NCBI GenBank assembly: GCA_023512835.1
Contig: CM042087.1
Location: 44,448,017 to 44,512,016 of the forward strand
DNA: 64,000 bases
DNA from: Taxillus chinensis
Lineage: Eukaryota > Streptophyta > Magnoliopsida > Santalales > Loranthaceae
Direction: 5' to 3'
Positions 24,456-37,803 of this stretch are shown here, in pieces. The translations under genes were made by a program, and so were the position numbers. Position 1 is the stretch's first letter, and each line of letters starts with the position of its first letter. The notes beneath the pieces were generated by a model that saw nothing but the letters and a program-made list of their open reading frames with translations, ran no database searches and was not told the DNA's origin.

Positions 24456-25954
24456 GAGTATGAGATGATGTGAAAATGATAACTTGGATCTGCTGCAGCA
24501 CTCATTTTATTTAATTGCTTATGTCTGTAGGTTGGTGAAAAGTAAATATTTTCCTGATATATCATTCTGATCAGCAGTAAAACAATGGAAAATAGAAATA
24601 TGCGATTACTATTTTCGATTAAAGAGTAAAACAAATTCAGAATTTTTGACTTAAAAAATTCTATTTATTAATTATTTTACTTATCAAATAATATCAAAAT
24701 ATTGATTAATTATTATCAAATTTACTATTATAAATATCTTATTATGCAGTCCATTTTGTCACTCCATTTTAAATTATCCGAACTAGTAGACATATTTACT
24801 TGTGTTTAGATTGTAAGTTTGAATTTGAATCTTGCATCTGCTAGTTAAAAATAATTTAGAGATAGATAAGATAGTGTTAGGTCATATCAAATTGCACGAC
24901 TTTAAAACACATTATGATATTTTCATGCCTGTTTGATTTCCGTAATTATTTTCATGTAAGATAACTTTCTAACAATCTTTTCAACACATTATGGTATATA
25001 TTTTTTAAGTTGAGATACCACTATGTGATCTCAACCTATATCATAATTGAGATAATAGGGATTTGTGACTGAGAATTTTGGTGACTATGTAAGAAATATT
25101 GTGAAAACAAAGTCCGCATCAAATTGCATGTCTTACATGGTTACACTCCGAAATACTAATTATAATCATTATTAATACTAAATAATGGTCCCAGGTCCCT
25201 TGATTTGGAGAGATTGACGAGCGAGTGGTTTTTAATTTTTATTTTTCTAAATCAGCAAGTTCACATGCTGGGGGATGCTCGCTTTCCACCGCACGACACC
25301 TCACTAAATATGACCCACAAATCATGCGTGGAACAGCTCAATGAGACAAGTTGCATGACAAGTCGCATCAATATTTTAGAATATTATCATCGTATTTTCA
25401 AATTTCATTTTAAATTTAAACTTTTTTAAAATGTTGTAATAAAAAGCTATTACCTTCTTTTATTATCAAGCAAATTATATTCTTAAAATATTATTTTAAT
25501 ATTACTAAAAATGAATAATATTGACCAAAAATATTCAAAAACATATTCTCATTTATTGTATTTTAAATTTCATTTATGAGCCCATTAATTAATACATATA
25601 TATATAGTTTAACGAGTTACGTAGTTAATTTTTTAATGTTTTTTGGTATAAATAAAAAGCAAACAAGTGTTTTGGAAAATAGAAATTCGACATTTATGTA
25701 TCAACAATTTGTTAAAAATATTTTTTAAAAATATATTTTGTCAATTGCAAGCATTTAAATTATTTTCTTAATACAATTATATAAGTTACATGCTTGCAAG
25801 ATCATTACCAGATCATTAACTAATAAAAAGTTCTACTATCATACTATAGTAAAAACAATTTTTCTAAACGTTATTTAAGGGGGTGACTAAAAAGAGTTCG
25901 TAAAATAACAATACAATAAATGTAAATGAATTAAAAACTTGTAATAGTTTTTAG

Positions 25955-27045
25955 AAAGAGGAATGCTATATATAAGTTTATTTTGTATAAGTTTTTTGCA
26001 TATACTTGATATAAAATTATTCTATTGGATTTGATTAAATCATGTGTGCGGTTACAAATAGATTTTCTCGAAGAATATTACATATAAGCGTCTTTTGTGT
26101 AAACTTCTCACACACACACCTAACATGACATTATTACATTGGATATGACCAGGGACTTGATTAATTTATTGTGCTAATAAAATGTAGCCAACTAAGGTGT
26201 GCATAAAAGTTTGTACAAAATAAGCTTGCAAATAAATTTCTCTTGTAGAAAGAAGAATGTTACATAAATCCCTCTTTTGTGCAAGCTTCTCGTGCACACC
26301 TAACATGATATTATTTTATTGGATTTAACCAAATTACAATAAAATCTGACCAATTCATTGTGTCAATGAAATGCAGTGATTTCAATTATACACGAGAACT
26401 TGGATAAAATGGGTTTGCAAATAGGTTTTCTCTTTTAAAAAGAAGAATACTACATACAAGCCTCTTTCATGTAAGCTTTCAGCATATACTTGACTTGACG
26501 TTATTTTATTGGATCTAACTAAATCATGGTGGGACTTAATCAATTCATTGTGCCAGTAGAATAGTGTCAACTCTTGTGTGCGTAAAAGTTTACACAAAAT
26601 GGGCATCCAAATAAATTTTATCTTTTTGAAAAAGTAATGTATATAAGCCTATTTACAACTATTGACAACTGACATGTCATTATTCTATTGGATCCAAAAT
26701 CACGATGCGATCTAACTAATTCATTGTAGAATGGAATGCAGCCAACTCAGCACGAAAGCTTGCACAAAATGGACTTGCAAATAGATTTTTTCTTTTAGAA
26801 AAAGGAATGCTACAGACAAGCCTCTTTTGTGTAGCTTCTCATGCACACCTGATTCTATTAAATCTGACTCAATCACGGTGGGACTTGATGAATTTATTGT
26901 GTCAATGGAATATAGCTAACTCAGGTGCGTGCATGCGTGCGTGCGTGAAAGCTTGCACAAAATGACTTACAAATATTTTTTTTTTTTTTGTAGAAAGGAA
27001 AATGTTACATACAAACCTTTTTGTGCAAGTTTCTTGTGCACATCT
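25955..27045. repeat. Tandem array of about 190-bp units, six to seven copies
   Basis: The landmark GAATRYTACATAYAAGCCTC recurs near 26079, 26261, 26451, 26640, 26811 and 27006, giving spacings of about 182, 190, 189, 171 and 195 bp. A diverged unit precedes at about 25955. Each unit also carries CACACCTAACATGA, TTATTGGATYTRACYAAATC, AATTCATTGTGYCAATG and CACAAAATGGRYTTGCAAATA in the same order. The last unit runs into the gag relic at 27244. It could be a satellite seed or the tandem-repeat part of an LTR or UTR of that retroelement. Confidence 0.85.
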
Positions 27046-27243
27046 ATGTTGATATTAAATTATGGGATATTATGTGTAAAAATCCTAACAAGTTTTTGAT
27101 ACCGTTGGCGGAAAAGGTAACAAAAATTAAAATTAAATCTTTTGTAATTTTTAGTAGAGAGCACATTTCATTCATAATTGCCAAACTTTTGTGCGGTATT
27201 ATGTGGGGTATGTGTTTTGTGTTATTTTTACATGTGCAATTGA

Positions 27244-28083
27244 ATGAGAAAGCATTCTTCAGCGTTTGATACTCCATTTGATCCTGAATCGGAACATACA
27301 TTATTTGCTTGTTTGAGACAGCAAAAAAGTGTGCAATCAAAAAATACCAAGGAATCAAATTCTATTATTGGATTTAGGAGTGAACCAGACTTTGATTTGC
27401 AAAATTTATTTTTGGAAGAAAAAAGTGTTCAGTCTTGTTCTGGTATGGGAGAGCAACATCATCATCATCAAGGGCCAGATCTTAGGCTAGTTAGAGAGTA
27501 CCATACTCAAGATGTTTCAAATGTTAGGAATCTTATTCATCCACCTCCTCTTTTAAGGGATAACTTTGAGTTTTTCCCACAACTAATTAATCTTGTCGTG
27601 CAAAACATTTTTGGAGGTTTAGAGTTGGAGAACTCTCATCATCATTTGGCTAGATTTGTTTAAATTTACATATCAGTAAAAAAGCAAGGAGTGTCAGAAG
27701 ATTTTGTTAGATTGGATCTATTCCCATGGTCATTGAAGGAATATGCTCTAATTTGGTCTAACTCATTTTCGGTTGGGCATTTTACTACTTGGGTAAATTG
27801 TGTTTAAGAATTTCTTACAAAGTATTTTCCAAGAGAAAGGACAGTAAAATTCAAAAATAATATCATTGCATTTGCTCAAGCAGGTGGAGAAACATTCTAG
27901 GAAACTTGGAATAGATTTAGAGAATTACAGTGGAAGTATCTAAATCATAGTTTAAATAATTGACTTCTTATTGAGGTTTTCTATGAAGGACTTACAATTG
28001 AAGAACAATACATAATTAATGCAGCAGCAGGAGGTGTTTTGACAGCTAAATCAACTGATGAAGCCCAAGTTATCATGAAGTGA
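27244..28083 (+). pseudogene. Broken retrotransposon gag, Athila/Tat-like Ty3/gypsy
   Basis: An open frame of 139 aa from ATG 27244 stops at TAA 27661-27663. The same frame then continues with recognisable gag sequence: LFPWSLKEYALIWSNSF, FTTWVNCV, EFLTKYFPRERTVKFKNNII, FAQAGGETF, ETWNRFRELQWKYLNHSL, LIEVFYEGL and INAAAGGVLTAKSTDEAQ. It is interrupted by stops (after ARFV, WVNCV, GETF and SLNN). The order and wording fit the retrotrans_gag domain typical of Athila/Tat elements: a Phe-Pro-x-Ser-Leu start, Trp motifs, and an AAAGG ending. No zinc knuckle, protease or pol follows, and low-complexity TA sequence starts at about 28097. The element is truncated and dead. Confidence 0.8.
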
Positions 28084-29410
28084 GTAATTTCACATATATA
28101 TATATATATATATATGTTTGAAAATAAAAATAAAATGTGTACGTGAATTGGAATGAGTTTTTTAAATTATTTTAAATAATTTTTAAAAAATGTTTAAATA
28201 ATTTTTGTAGTATATATATATAGGTTATTACCTCTATATACATACGAATTGAATAAAAAAGTATGACATTAATTAACATAGAATTAACTTAGTAAATATT
28301 ATTAATAAATTTGTAAAATATTATTTTATATTATTAAAAAATAATAAAAATATTTTTTCAATTTAAAATAATTTTTATAAAAAATAAATAACCAATCACA
28401 TGCTAATATACATGCCTTTTCAAAACTTTATATAAAGACGGGCAAGTGATATGATACCGCACTGCACACGGGGCAATAAATCCTTTTAAATCGAGGTAGT
28501 AATATAAAAAATAAATTAACCATAAAAATGCTTGGTTGTTGGCCCCCAAATTCTCGTAGCATGCCAACGTCCGAGTGCTCTCTCTGCGTGCCTCTTTGCT
28601 ACCCCCTCGGTCCCATTTCTCTTTCCCATGCATTCACACAATCACGCCCCGTAATCTCCCTTTGTTAATAATAATGAATATTAATATTAATTTGTTTTCA
28701 TGATCTGTCTAACAAAACTATTAAATCTAAAATTGTTATTTGAATATTTAGTATTTTAAATATGTAGAGCGTTGTTATAAATATGAATATAAAATTCATT
28801 TAAGTTAGCTTTTAGTACTTAGTATTTAAGTATTGAAATGAAAATTTGCAACTATTATTATTCCATGTTTTGTTATTGAATATGTAATAATAATACATTG
28901 TGTGAAATAAAACATAATAATCAATAATTTTCCAACATTGTGCTGTTAGAGGGAACCTTAACGGCAACATTTTTTCATATCTAAATTATTCAATGTTTAA
29001 TTTTATTCAGTCGGAACACAATTATATCCAAATATAATTATTTCTCATATATTATTATAATTTCAAAACATATGTTAAAAAAATTATAAGAGTAAACGTG
29101 AAAATTGGGTTCATTCAGATATAACAATTATATTATGATTAAACCTTTAAAAACAATATTCAGTATTGAACTTCTAGCAAATTAATTATTTATAGACTAT
29201 AGTATGTTATTCGGCATTCAATTTTCCATTCATCACTAAGTATAAACATTATCCCATTTTTTAAATTTCAAATTATTTTTTATATTTAAAATAATATTAA
29301 AAGCTTTTTACAATTAATAGGTGATTGAATAAAATTTGATACATTCAAACCCCAAACACATTTGTTCCCAGACCATTCAATAATTAGGTATTACGAAATG
29401 GGCAATTCTA
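28084..29410. other. AT-rich spacer, no gene seen
   Basis: Contains TA runs at 28096-28115 and 28211-28222. A mildly GC-richer patch at about 28540-28660 has no recognisable coding content. No gene supported. Confidence 0.45.
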
Positions 29411-29567
29411 GGTACAACCGGGATTGGGTAATCTTTGGGTAATCGTGACGATGTGGCATCCTACCAATTCATCGAAGGGGAAAGAAAAAAAAAAAGATCA
29501 TATCCGTTTAATCTCTCACGGTTACGCGAAGATGTCGCGAGCCGGTTGCACAAATATTTATTCTTAC
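29411..29567. mobile_element. Small MITE, copy 2
   Basis: Starts GGTACAACCGGGATTGGGTA and ends GAGCCGGTTGCACAAATATT plus a short AT tail. It is the inverted counterpart of 16157-16324, with clear identity over both arms and a poly-A-containing centre. Target duplications are not clear; TTCTA on the left and TTCTTA on the right are only suggestive. Confidence 0.8.
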
Positions 29568-30533
29568 GAAATATCAATATACCAATAACCTTTTATATAT
29601 ATATATAAGCCTAACGCTGTAGAAAAGCTATGATATATAGATTTATGAAATATTTGAGATAATAACGAGTAATACATTTATAGGTTATTTAAAGAGATAT
29701 TTCATTCATGATCATGTCACATCCGAATTTATCTCAACTTTATTTCACTTGATAACAATATTATTTATAACAAGTGACAACCTAGATGATGGAAACTGAA
29801 TTTACGCATTACCTCATAAAGGTGCTAAATAGACAATGCCGTAGGTGAATTGAAATATATGGCTTTCTATATGGAATCGGATAATTGAATTTGATGTATA
29901 TAGTAAACTTTCCCGGTATATATATTTAGCAAATATATACTGGGAAGCTGCAAGAAGACAATCCTTGGGAAGCTGCAAATATGATTTGTTTAGAATCTAC
30001 AATAATTAAAAAAACTGATTATGGTCCAACCCCATAATTAATGGTAGTATTTTATTTTATTTTGGCTTTTAAAGCTTTATGGGTTTCTATGTATATATAT
30101 ATATATATATATGAGATTGCTTACAGTAGGGACATTTTTTTGATACTGTCAGCTACGGGCAGTGATCGTCGAACTGGGAGATCACATGCAGAGTGGGACC
30201 CACCCCTAAATATGTTAAAAAATCATGGTCCCGGCCATGACCTACCAACACCTTACATTAATTAGATTTCAATCATATCTCAATTAATACTAACAGATAT
30301 GCGTTTTTTTTTAAATGCAGTGAGAGATAAAATGGGGTTGAATGTACATCGAAAATTGTGAAATTAATCCAAATTACCTGAAATAAGGTGGCAACAACTT
30401 AAAACATGGATCCGACACGTGATTATGTTTATTTAATTAGTTTAGAGAGCAGCTAATGATCGATATTCACAGTGAGGCATGGATAATAAAGGCTAGTGGG
30501 GTAAAGTTAATTGCTTTCCACTGAATCAATCTT

Positions 30534-30568
<35 letters not shown>

Positions 30569-31006
30569 TGGAAGAAGAAGAAGGAGGGTACGATCCCTTT
30601 CCCCCACAAGTCGCATTCTCCGAAGTCTACAAGGAAAAAATAAAATAATTGGAGGAAGGCTATATCGAAGCAAATTAAATATAAAATACTGGCAATGATA
30701 AAGATAATAGTAGTGTTGTGTGTTAAGGACTTAAGAGTGCGAAAATAGTATTTATAGAAGTTGTGAGGGCGATGAGCCAAAGGGCACAAAATCTAAGTGT
30801 AAAGGTATATATATTTATATAAATCATGATGAGTTTAATGTTGGGAATCTGATCCAGCGATGCAATAATTGTAGGGGATGCTATGCCATTTCCAGCAAGT
30901 TAAAAAGGGGTTGTAGCTACTCCCATTTCTCATCATCAACAAGGCAAAGCAACCTCTCTCTCTCTCTCTCTCTCTCGCTCTAAAACTCTCTGTTTCCCTC
31001 TCTAGA
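29568..31006. other. Upstream region of the SPEAR/TIE gene
   Basis: AT-rich sequence with a TA run at about 30090-30110 and a TAA array at 30535-30568. A CT tract at 30954-30976 lies about 30 bp before the SPEAR ATG and is probably in its 5' UTR. No separate gene seen. Confidence 0.5.
30535..30568. repeat. (TAA)n microsatellite
   Basis: About eleven TAA units in the upstream region of the SPEAR/TIE gene. Confidence 0.9.
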
Positions 31007-31679
31007 ATGGGGAGTAGTTATTTTGGGGAGCCAAACATGCAAGGAAATGAGAGATCTGGAGGTGGGTCGTCTTCATCTTCGAGGAAATGCAAGAAGAGTA
31101 ATTTTGAGAAGCCAAGACAGCCACAGAGAGGGCTTGGGGTAGCTCAATTAGAGAAGATCAGATATGCCCAAATGACTGGCTGCGCCTATCTTCCCCCATC
31201 ATATAATCTCAGTTATCAGGTCTCCTCTCTCTTTCTTTCTCTCTCTTTCTCTCTCTCTCGATCTCTCTCTCTCTCTATATATATATGAAAAGTAGAGGTT
31301 TTGAAATTAACATGGGCGCACAGGAGGACATGATTCAAGCTGGAGCGTATTCATCTTCACCGTCTGTTTCACCATCATCCTCGTCATCTTACGGTTTCCA
31401 ACCCATGGTACGTTGCAAGGTTTGCAGGAACAAAATCTGATACTCAAACACACACACACACACACACATATGTATATATGGAAAAAGGTGATTTTGAAGA
31501 GGTATATTTTGTCCCTCCAGTCCATCATAATTGACTCCCCAACACAGTCGATCTTGCGTCGTTCTGACTGGTCAAAATTAGAGAAAGAACTTGTAATTAT
31601 TGCATATTGCATGCCAGGCATATATACTATAGGCGGATCGGGCGCATATCTATATATATATATATATATCTCGCCCCCC

Positions 31680-31723
<44 letters not shown>

Positions 31724-32687
31724 AGGAGGATCGTCGTTTTTGCAAGCAATCCACACTTGAATAGGAAGCCATCCATGTATCCGTACTTGCATATATTTTT
31801 CATCGGTGACTAAATTCAAACTATGATGGTATTAGGGGAGACATAAAGCTCTTTTTAGAATCGGTAAATCCCTAGCATATAATCATCTGATGGTGCGGTC
31901 AAGGGGCAGTTAAAATTTAAATTATAATATCTATGTGTACAATCAATCTAGCTAGGGATTAGGGATTTGGATGTCCTTTGTGACTATATATATATATATG
32001 TATATATATATACACAAAGTAGCATCGATCCATCACTATGGTATTCCATAAATGTGGCGAAAAGTAAACACTACTAAATCTTTTGAGGATATATTGGCCC
32101 TTGGTATATACAACTGCAGATTGGGGTGGGTGAAGTGGAAAGATCCAGTATCAGATACGGGCAAGATACCCAACCTACGGCTGCTACACCGAGGTACTTA
32201 AACCTGGATATTAATTCTTTCCATAATTACGCAACTCTCCTTTCCCAATTTTTTTTCAAAAAAAAAAATGAATTTCTTTAAATTTCAAAGCCCTTTTACC
32301 TTTCTATATATATATAACCCTACATATATATGTGTTCAATTTACTAAAAACCCAGATGGAATCCCGGCAATGGTATATATGACGCCCAAAATTTCTCAGA
32401 ACCCAGCACGACTAGGCACTTTCTCAACACACAAGAGGAGGTACTCATCCATCCATGATCCATGTGTGCATATATATATATATATATATGTATATAGTCC
32501 ATATGTTTATTAATTACTATTTTTGATCTGATTTGATTTATTCTATCTCTAATTAATCACTATACTGCAGGACTCTCTACAGAAGAAGAGAAAGAAAGAT
32601 CGCCTTCGTTCCAAAGGCACTAGTAGTCAGAGTTATGATCACAACGACACTCAAGATCTTGATTTGGAGCTGAGATTGTCACTTTAA
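31007..32687 (+). CDS. SPEAR/TIE-family transcriptional repressor with SPL-like motif and C-terminal EAR motif, 190 aa
   Basis: A nuclear adaptor. SPEAR/TIE proteins bind TCP (and related) transcription factors and recruit TOPLESS co-repressors through an EAR motif, controlling leaf and reproductive development. Exons are 31007-31219, 31324-31407, 32120-32193, 32356-32440 and 32571-32687. All junctions are GT-AG, and the exons sum to 573 nt in frame. The N-terminus holds a Ser/Gly-rich stretch and a basic patch (RKCKKSNFEKPRQPQ). It runs into the hallmark SPEAR motif RGLGVAQLEKIR (about residues 46-57), which is identical in kind to NZZ/SPL and TIE proteins. Exon 5 is basic (KKRKKDRLRSKG) and the protein ends DLDLELRLSL, an LxLxL EAR repressor motif at the extreme C-terminus. 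The length fits small TIE/SPEAR members. Which paralogue it is cannot be told from sequence alone. Introns carry CA and TA microsatellites. Confidence 0.92.
31446..31722. repeat. Intronic CA and TA microsatellites in the SPEAR gene
   Basis: A (CA)n tract at about 31446-31469 and TA tracts at 31651-31669 and 31684-31722 lie in intron 2. They create spurious Tyr-Ile repeat ORFs. Confidence 0.9.
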
Positions 32688-34229
32688 CTCAGCTCATGAC
32701 ACTCTTCAACTGCAACCATTTGATTATTTTGCCTCAAATTCTTGTCTTGTCTTTATTCATCATGTAAAATCTCAGACAATACTCGCAAAATGGCGCGAGT
32801 CTGTCGTGACGTACGTGTGTTAATTAATTAAATTTTATTCGCAATTGAGAACTTACTAGTTTTGGGGCGTTGAAATCAAGTTTTAATAGGACTAGCAATA
32901 TTATTTTGTGCGTAAGATGTGAAGTTTTTTTTTTTAAACTTCATATAGCAAAAATACACGAATGCTCCTTCCACACTGGTCTATTTTTCATTCTTTTGTA
33001 TTTATTTTTCAAACTACCTTCTTGTTTATCAGTTCAATATTTCAATTTAAAACAAATAATATAACTAAATTTAGTTTTTCTTTTCTTGATTTTTTGAAGC
33101 ACGAATTCGTTAATAATCTAAATCGACCGATCCGTTAGTCGTATTACTTTGTTCTTTATTGAAGCTGCAAATCCGAATTTCCACCTTCAAGTGGCTTGAT
33201 GTTGTTTGGTTCATCCATCCCCCCGTATTGTGCACCCAATGTGCTAATTAAAAAAATTAAAAAAAAAATCACCCTCATTGCACAGTCAATATATTCAAGA
33301 GTAAAAGTATAATTATTTAAAGTTTTTTAGGTATTAATTTAGTTATTGAATATGATTTTTATTATATAGCTAGTCATTGAAGAAAATAGATCTGACACCC
33401 CCTACTCATTATATAGTCAATTTTAATGACTACAATTTCATTTAATATATACTACTTAGTTAGAAACTACTAGACCTATATATTTTTTGATGCAGGAATT
33501 ATAGTTTTTTGTTTTTTGTTGAATTTGACACCCACTACCACACTCATGGCTGTGGCTTGATATAACTCTTTTTATAGTGTTTATGTATTTATGTATTTAT
33601 GATTGATATAGTTTGATATCGGTAAGAATAATGTTACCCACTCATGTAAAAAGCAGTAATTATGGTCCTTGCCATTAACAAGCCCATAGTTAGTATTATA
33701 GAAGCTGATCAGAGTTTTCCATTAACTAAGGTCTAAATACATCCAGCTCGCACCATTGACAGGCCTATGGTAAATATTATAGAATTTGATCAGAGTTCTC
33801 CACCACCCCACATCCTGCGGCAATTAGTTCTAAGTTCTGAGTGCCAAGAAAATGTGGGGCAGCCGGTTTCTAATGATTATTGTCGTTTACAGTTTTCATC
33901 CTTCTAGAAAATCTTAGGAAACACTGATGTTAGTCCTATCTTTTTTCTTTTTTCTTTCTTTTTTGTAGTGTTGTTTTCCAGTTAAACCCAGCCCTGCCAT
34001 TTTTTTAATTATTAATAATTTCAATCTTTTTTAGCGGCGGCTGGCCACACTCCCAATTTCCAAGTCGAATGAGATCTCCGAGTATGGTTTACTTGGTGAA
34101 GCATAAAATTTAATATTTCTTTCTCGAGTGCTCGTGCAATATTAGTCTTCATTGGAACTATGTCTATACACTTTTGCCCCCAAAACGTCAATATAGGCAT
34201 CATACACGAGTCAATTATGTACGCAATAA

Positions 34230-34291
<62 letters not shown>

Positions 34292-37200
34292 TGTATGTAT
34301 GTCTATTTTGCCAGTACGGTTTTCATTAGTTTATCCGGTTACTTATCCTACTTAAAAACATCAAATTCCATTCAATTGTTTGATTTGCGTACTATTTTTC
34401 CCAAAGAAGTAAACATGAAGAAAACAACAAAGTACATGGGTTCATTTCAATGAATATTTCATTACATTTTAGTCATGATGAGTAAAATGTATAAGTTTTT
34501 GTTAGAAAATTTTCGACACTTCAACACCATTCTTTATGGTGAGCTCAAAGCAATAATTAATAAATAAATAACTTGATCTCTAACAAATTAGTAAGGCCTA
34601 AAACTAGAATTGTAAATGAGTTGAATCGTAAGACAAAAAAAGTCCATAAGACTACTGATCATTAAGCTCAAAATAATGAGCTCAATTTTAAACTTGTTTT
34701 CTAAACAAGCCAAATTTAAATAAACTTAAATTTTACTAATTAAGATTACTACCCTCAATGTATAGTTTTACAAAATTACATTTGCACTTATATATATTAC
34801 TAATTTATTTAAATTACACAAGATTTGAATAATCTAAAGGTATATATGTTTGGTTAGATAGTTTTTGTTTTCGTTTTTTAAAATTTCAATTTTAAAAACT
34901 AAGAAGAACAGAAGATTATTTTTATTTTTGTATTTTTTGTATTAAATCCATGGACAGTGATTTGTATGTTTTTATTTAGTTCTTATCACAATCTCTTCAC
35001 CTCACATGCAACTCTCTCATCCTTTCATAAGCTAAGAGGTGTCCCGAATTAATTTCTTTCAAAACATATTAAAGCCGGACGTGATTCATTTATGGTCTTA
35101 CCTGATGCAGGGAAGCAGGATTTAACATTTAAATGAATGGACTAAATGTTGAACTAAAATTAAGGCAATATCAAGTATTTGTAAATAAATCAAAATAAAG
35201 TTTTTTTTTCAGTAGATATTAATTTAATATTAGATTTTGTTTCCTGTCACAGATTTTCATTACGAGTATGTGCCCTCTAAAGTATAGCATATATTTGCCC
35301 TTTTTTCCAAAAGCTGCAGTATAATCTTTGGTAAGCTACTTGTCCAAGGGCTGTTGCCGCCAGCATTGCACGTGAATTTATATTTAAAATAACCTTAATT
35401 CGTGTGGCTTGTAATCCCTCAACTACTAAAATAAAGGTGCTCATGCTAGCTATAAATAAATATTATAATTAGCCCACTACTTTTCAAAAGGTTCAGCATT
35501 AATATATCATGTGGTTTAACATTTGTGGTTAATATCTATTTTTGTCGTTGTCATGCCTGACGAGTTGACATGTACAGAATTTTTAAACCTTTTTTTTTTT
35601 TAAAATCCAAGCTCTATTTATTTCGGATCAATTTAAATATTCTCTATTAAAACTCTTACCTTATTTGATTTAAAGGTTTGAATTTTACTTTTCACCACCT
35701 TACTATAATTACTTCTTACCATTTTATATATACGTATTGAGTCCGTAATGCAAATAAAAATAAAAACGATCATCTTATCTTAAATGACATATTGATGATG
35801 ACCACTTTTTTTTTTTTTTTGTTTTTTAACCCTTGTACGTGCAGGGAAAGGATATGATGATGCCAATTTTAGGTTTCTCATGTCCCCCACCGCGTCAAGG
35901 CATGGACTCATTCTGGTAAAGCTGGCAATGACTCACCAACATGTTCCCTCTGGTAATCCATGAGTACTTAATTAAAGTATTTGGGGGTGGTGGTCTCATG
36001 TTAATAAATAATCTCCATTATTGATGTATCAAGTCCTGCTCAACACGACAAGCGTGTGTGTTCTGTGGGCACACACGTGAATGTGTATACACCTTTGTGC
36101 AACTGGACATGCACAAACATTGATTTGAGACAACAAGATCCTCGAACAGAACAATTTCTCCTGTGCCAAAATCAACATTAATTCAAACTTATAATATATA
36201 TATATACTTTGGTGCACTGGACACAGAAATTTAACTTCAGAACGGCGCATACATACATACAGCGGGTAGAGCGGTGACGAAAGCCGGTGAATCCGGTGGT
36301 GGTGACTGATCCAAGAATTTATTAACTCCGGGGGTTTACGGGGGAGAGAGGGCGGTGACAAAAACCGGTGAATCCAATCCGGTAGAGACAACATGACAGT
36401 AGTAGTGTTGGGGATGGGAGGGGGTAAAAGAGCAGCGACTGAGAGTGTGCCACTCCCTTGTGTCTCAAATGCCATCAGCTTTTATTTCATTGCTAATTAA
36501 TTTCATTAATTTGTGACTTTTATTTCATTGCACGAGCGTGCAAAGTGTACCATCAAGTTGCATAATTGATTGCGTATGGATGTGTTAAACGGGTTTTGCG
36601 CGTGCGTGCAGAGTGTACTATCAGGTAATTAATGTTAAAGTTGCGTAATTGATTGGGTCTGGATGAAATCTGATCTATTTATATGTGTATCAGGTTTTTA
36701 CCTGCGGGCGGCTCGTGGGTTGAATTTTTTTATCATTATTATTTTTTAAAAAATATTTGGTTTATTTATTAAATATTCATATAATATATTAATATTTTAT
36801 GAGTTTAACCGTTTTCATAATTATATACTTGTCGAAGCTAAAATTAGAAAAAAAAATATAAAAAATAAAAATAAAAAATATTAAAGATTATAAATCTAAA
36901 CAGCTAAATAGATTCAACCCATTAAGCTTTACAGAATCAGTTGCTTTTTAAAAAAATTATAAAATATTATTTAATTTATTTTATAATATAATTTTAATTT
37001 TAAATTAATAATTAATATTAATATTTTACTTTAATATTCTTTTAAACTTTATTTGACTTTTTTTTATTATGAATTTATGTTACTAAAGTTTTAAATTTAT
37101 TAAAAACTTATATTAAAAATACATAGTATTATATTAAAACATAATTTTAATATATTAATTATTTTAAATTTTTATTTTTATTAATATATATATTTATGTA

Positions 37201-37803
37201 TAATTATTAATTATATAACTAATCCCCGCCTTTAACCATGTATCCTCCAAAGATTTCAAGATGAGATTCCAAGGATTCAAGATTACTATCCGGCCAAAAA
37301 TTGATTTTTAATTTGTTACGCAGACTGGGATGAATTCCTAGGACTGTAAGGGATGGACTTGATATATGACATAAAAATAATTATCCGATCCGTGTGTTTT
37401 GAATAGACAAATATTGTATACGATCCGTTTGGTATTTGTTTAAAATTTCTAATTTTGATTCGGTGATTTGTTTCCGGATTGAAGTTAAAATTTCAAAATT
37501 GGAAAAACAAATACGGTACGTGCTTATATGATGATCAATACAACATCGGAACACAGAAACCATTAATCTTGGTAGCCACAGAGGTAAGCCCATGGAGCAC
37601 AAGAAAGTCTCAAACACAACAGGAAAGGGGGCTAGACCCATAAAAATACATATCGGCCATTAATAGCCAAAAACTGCCTTCTTGTGGTCCTCATCATCTC
37701 TAGTTGAAATCTCCATGCTCCATCAATTTATCCTGACTATAGGGCAAAACTAACATTTTAAGTCCATACTTTATTTTCCAGAAAAAGAAACTCCCAGGAG
37801 AAC
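32688..37803. other. AT-rich intergenic region, about 5.1 kb
   Basis: The left part is the SPEAR 3' UTR and the right part borders the RPB5 3' end. No gene is supported. A minus-strand ORF at 36029-36475 (148 aa) is His/Ser/Pro-rich with no recognised domain. Inside it, GCGGTGACRAAARCCGGTGA occurs twice (about 36270 and 36351), a short local duplication. A compound GT/TA microsatellite lies at 34231-34288. Confidence 0.5.
34231..34288. repeat. Compound (GT)n(AT)n microsatellite
   Basis: About 11 GT units run straight into about 17 TA units. Confidence 0.95.

Larger units (their letters stand above)
16325..25954. other. Gene-poor AT-rich region, about 9.6 kb
   Basis: No coding gene is supported on either strand. 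ORFs here are short and of AT-driven composition. Visible structure is limited to microsatellites (TA at 16839-16855, 18252-18317 and 19057-19071; AAT at about 24427-24455), T/A homopolymers and a weak imperfect foldback at 19781-19863. The region probably consists of old transposon debris beyond my ability to classify. Confidence 0.5.

Noticed and set aside
31307..31819. Minus- and plus-strand ORFs with Tyr-Ile repeats
   Set aside because: Produced by TA and CA microsatellites inside SPEAR intron 2.
36029..36475. 148-aa minus-strand ORF
   Set aside because: No recognised domain, irregular composition, and an internal short duplication; no splice or promoter context supports a gene.
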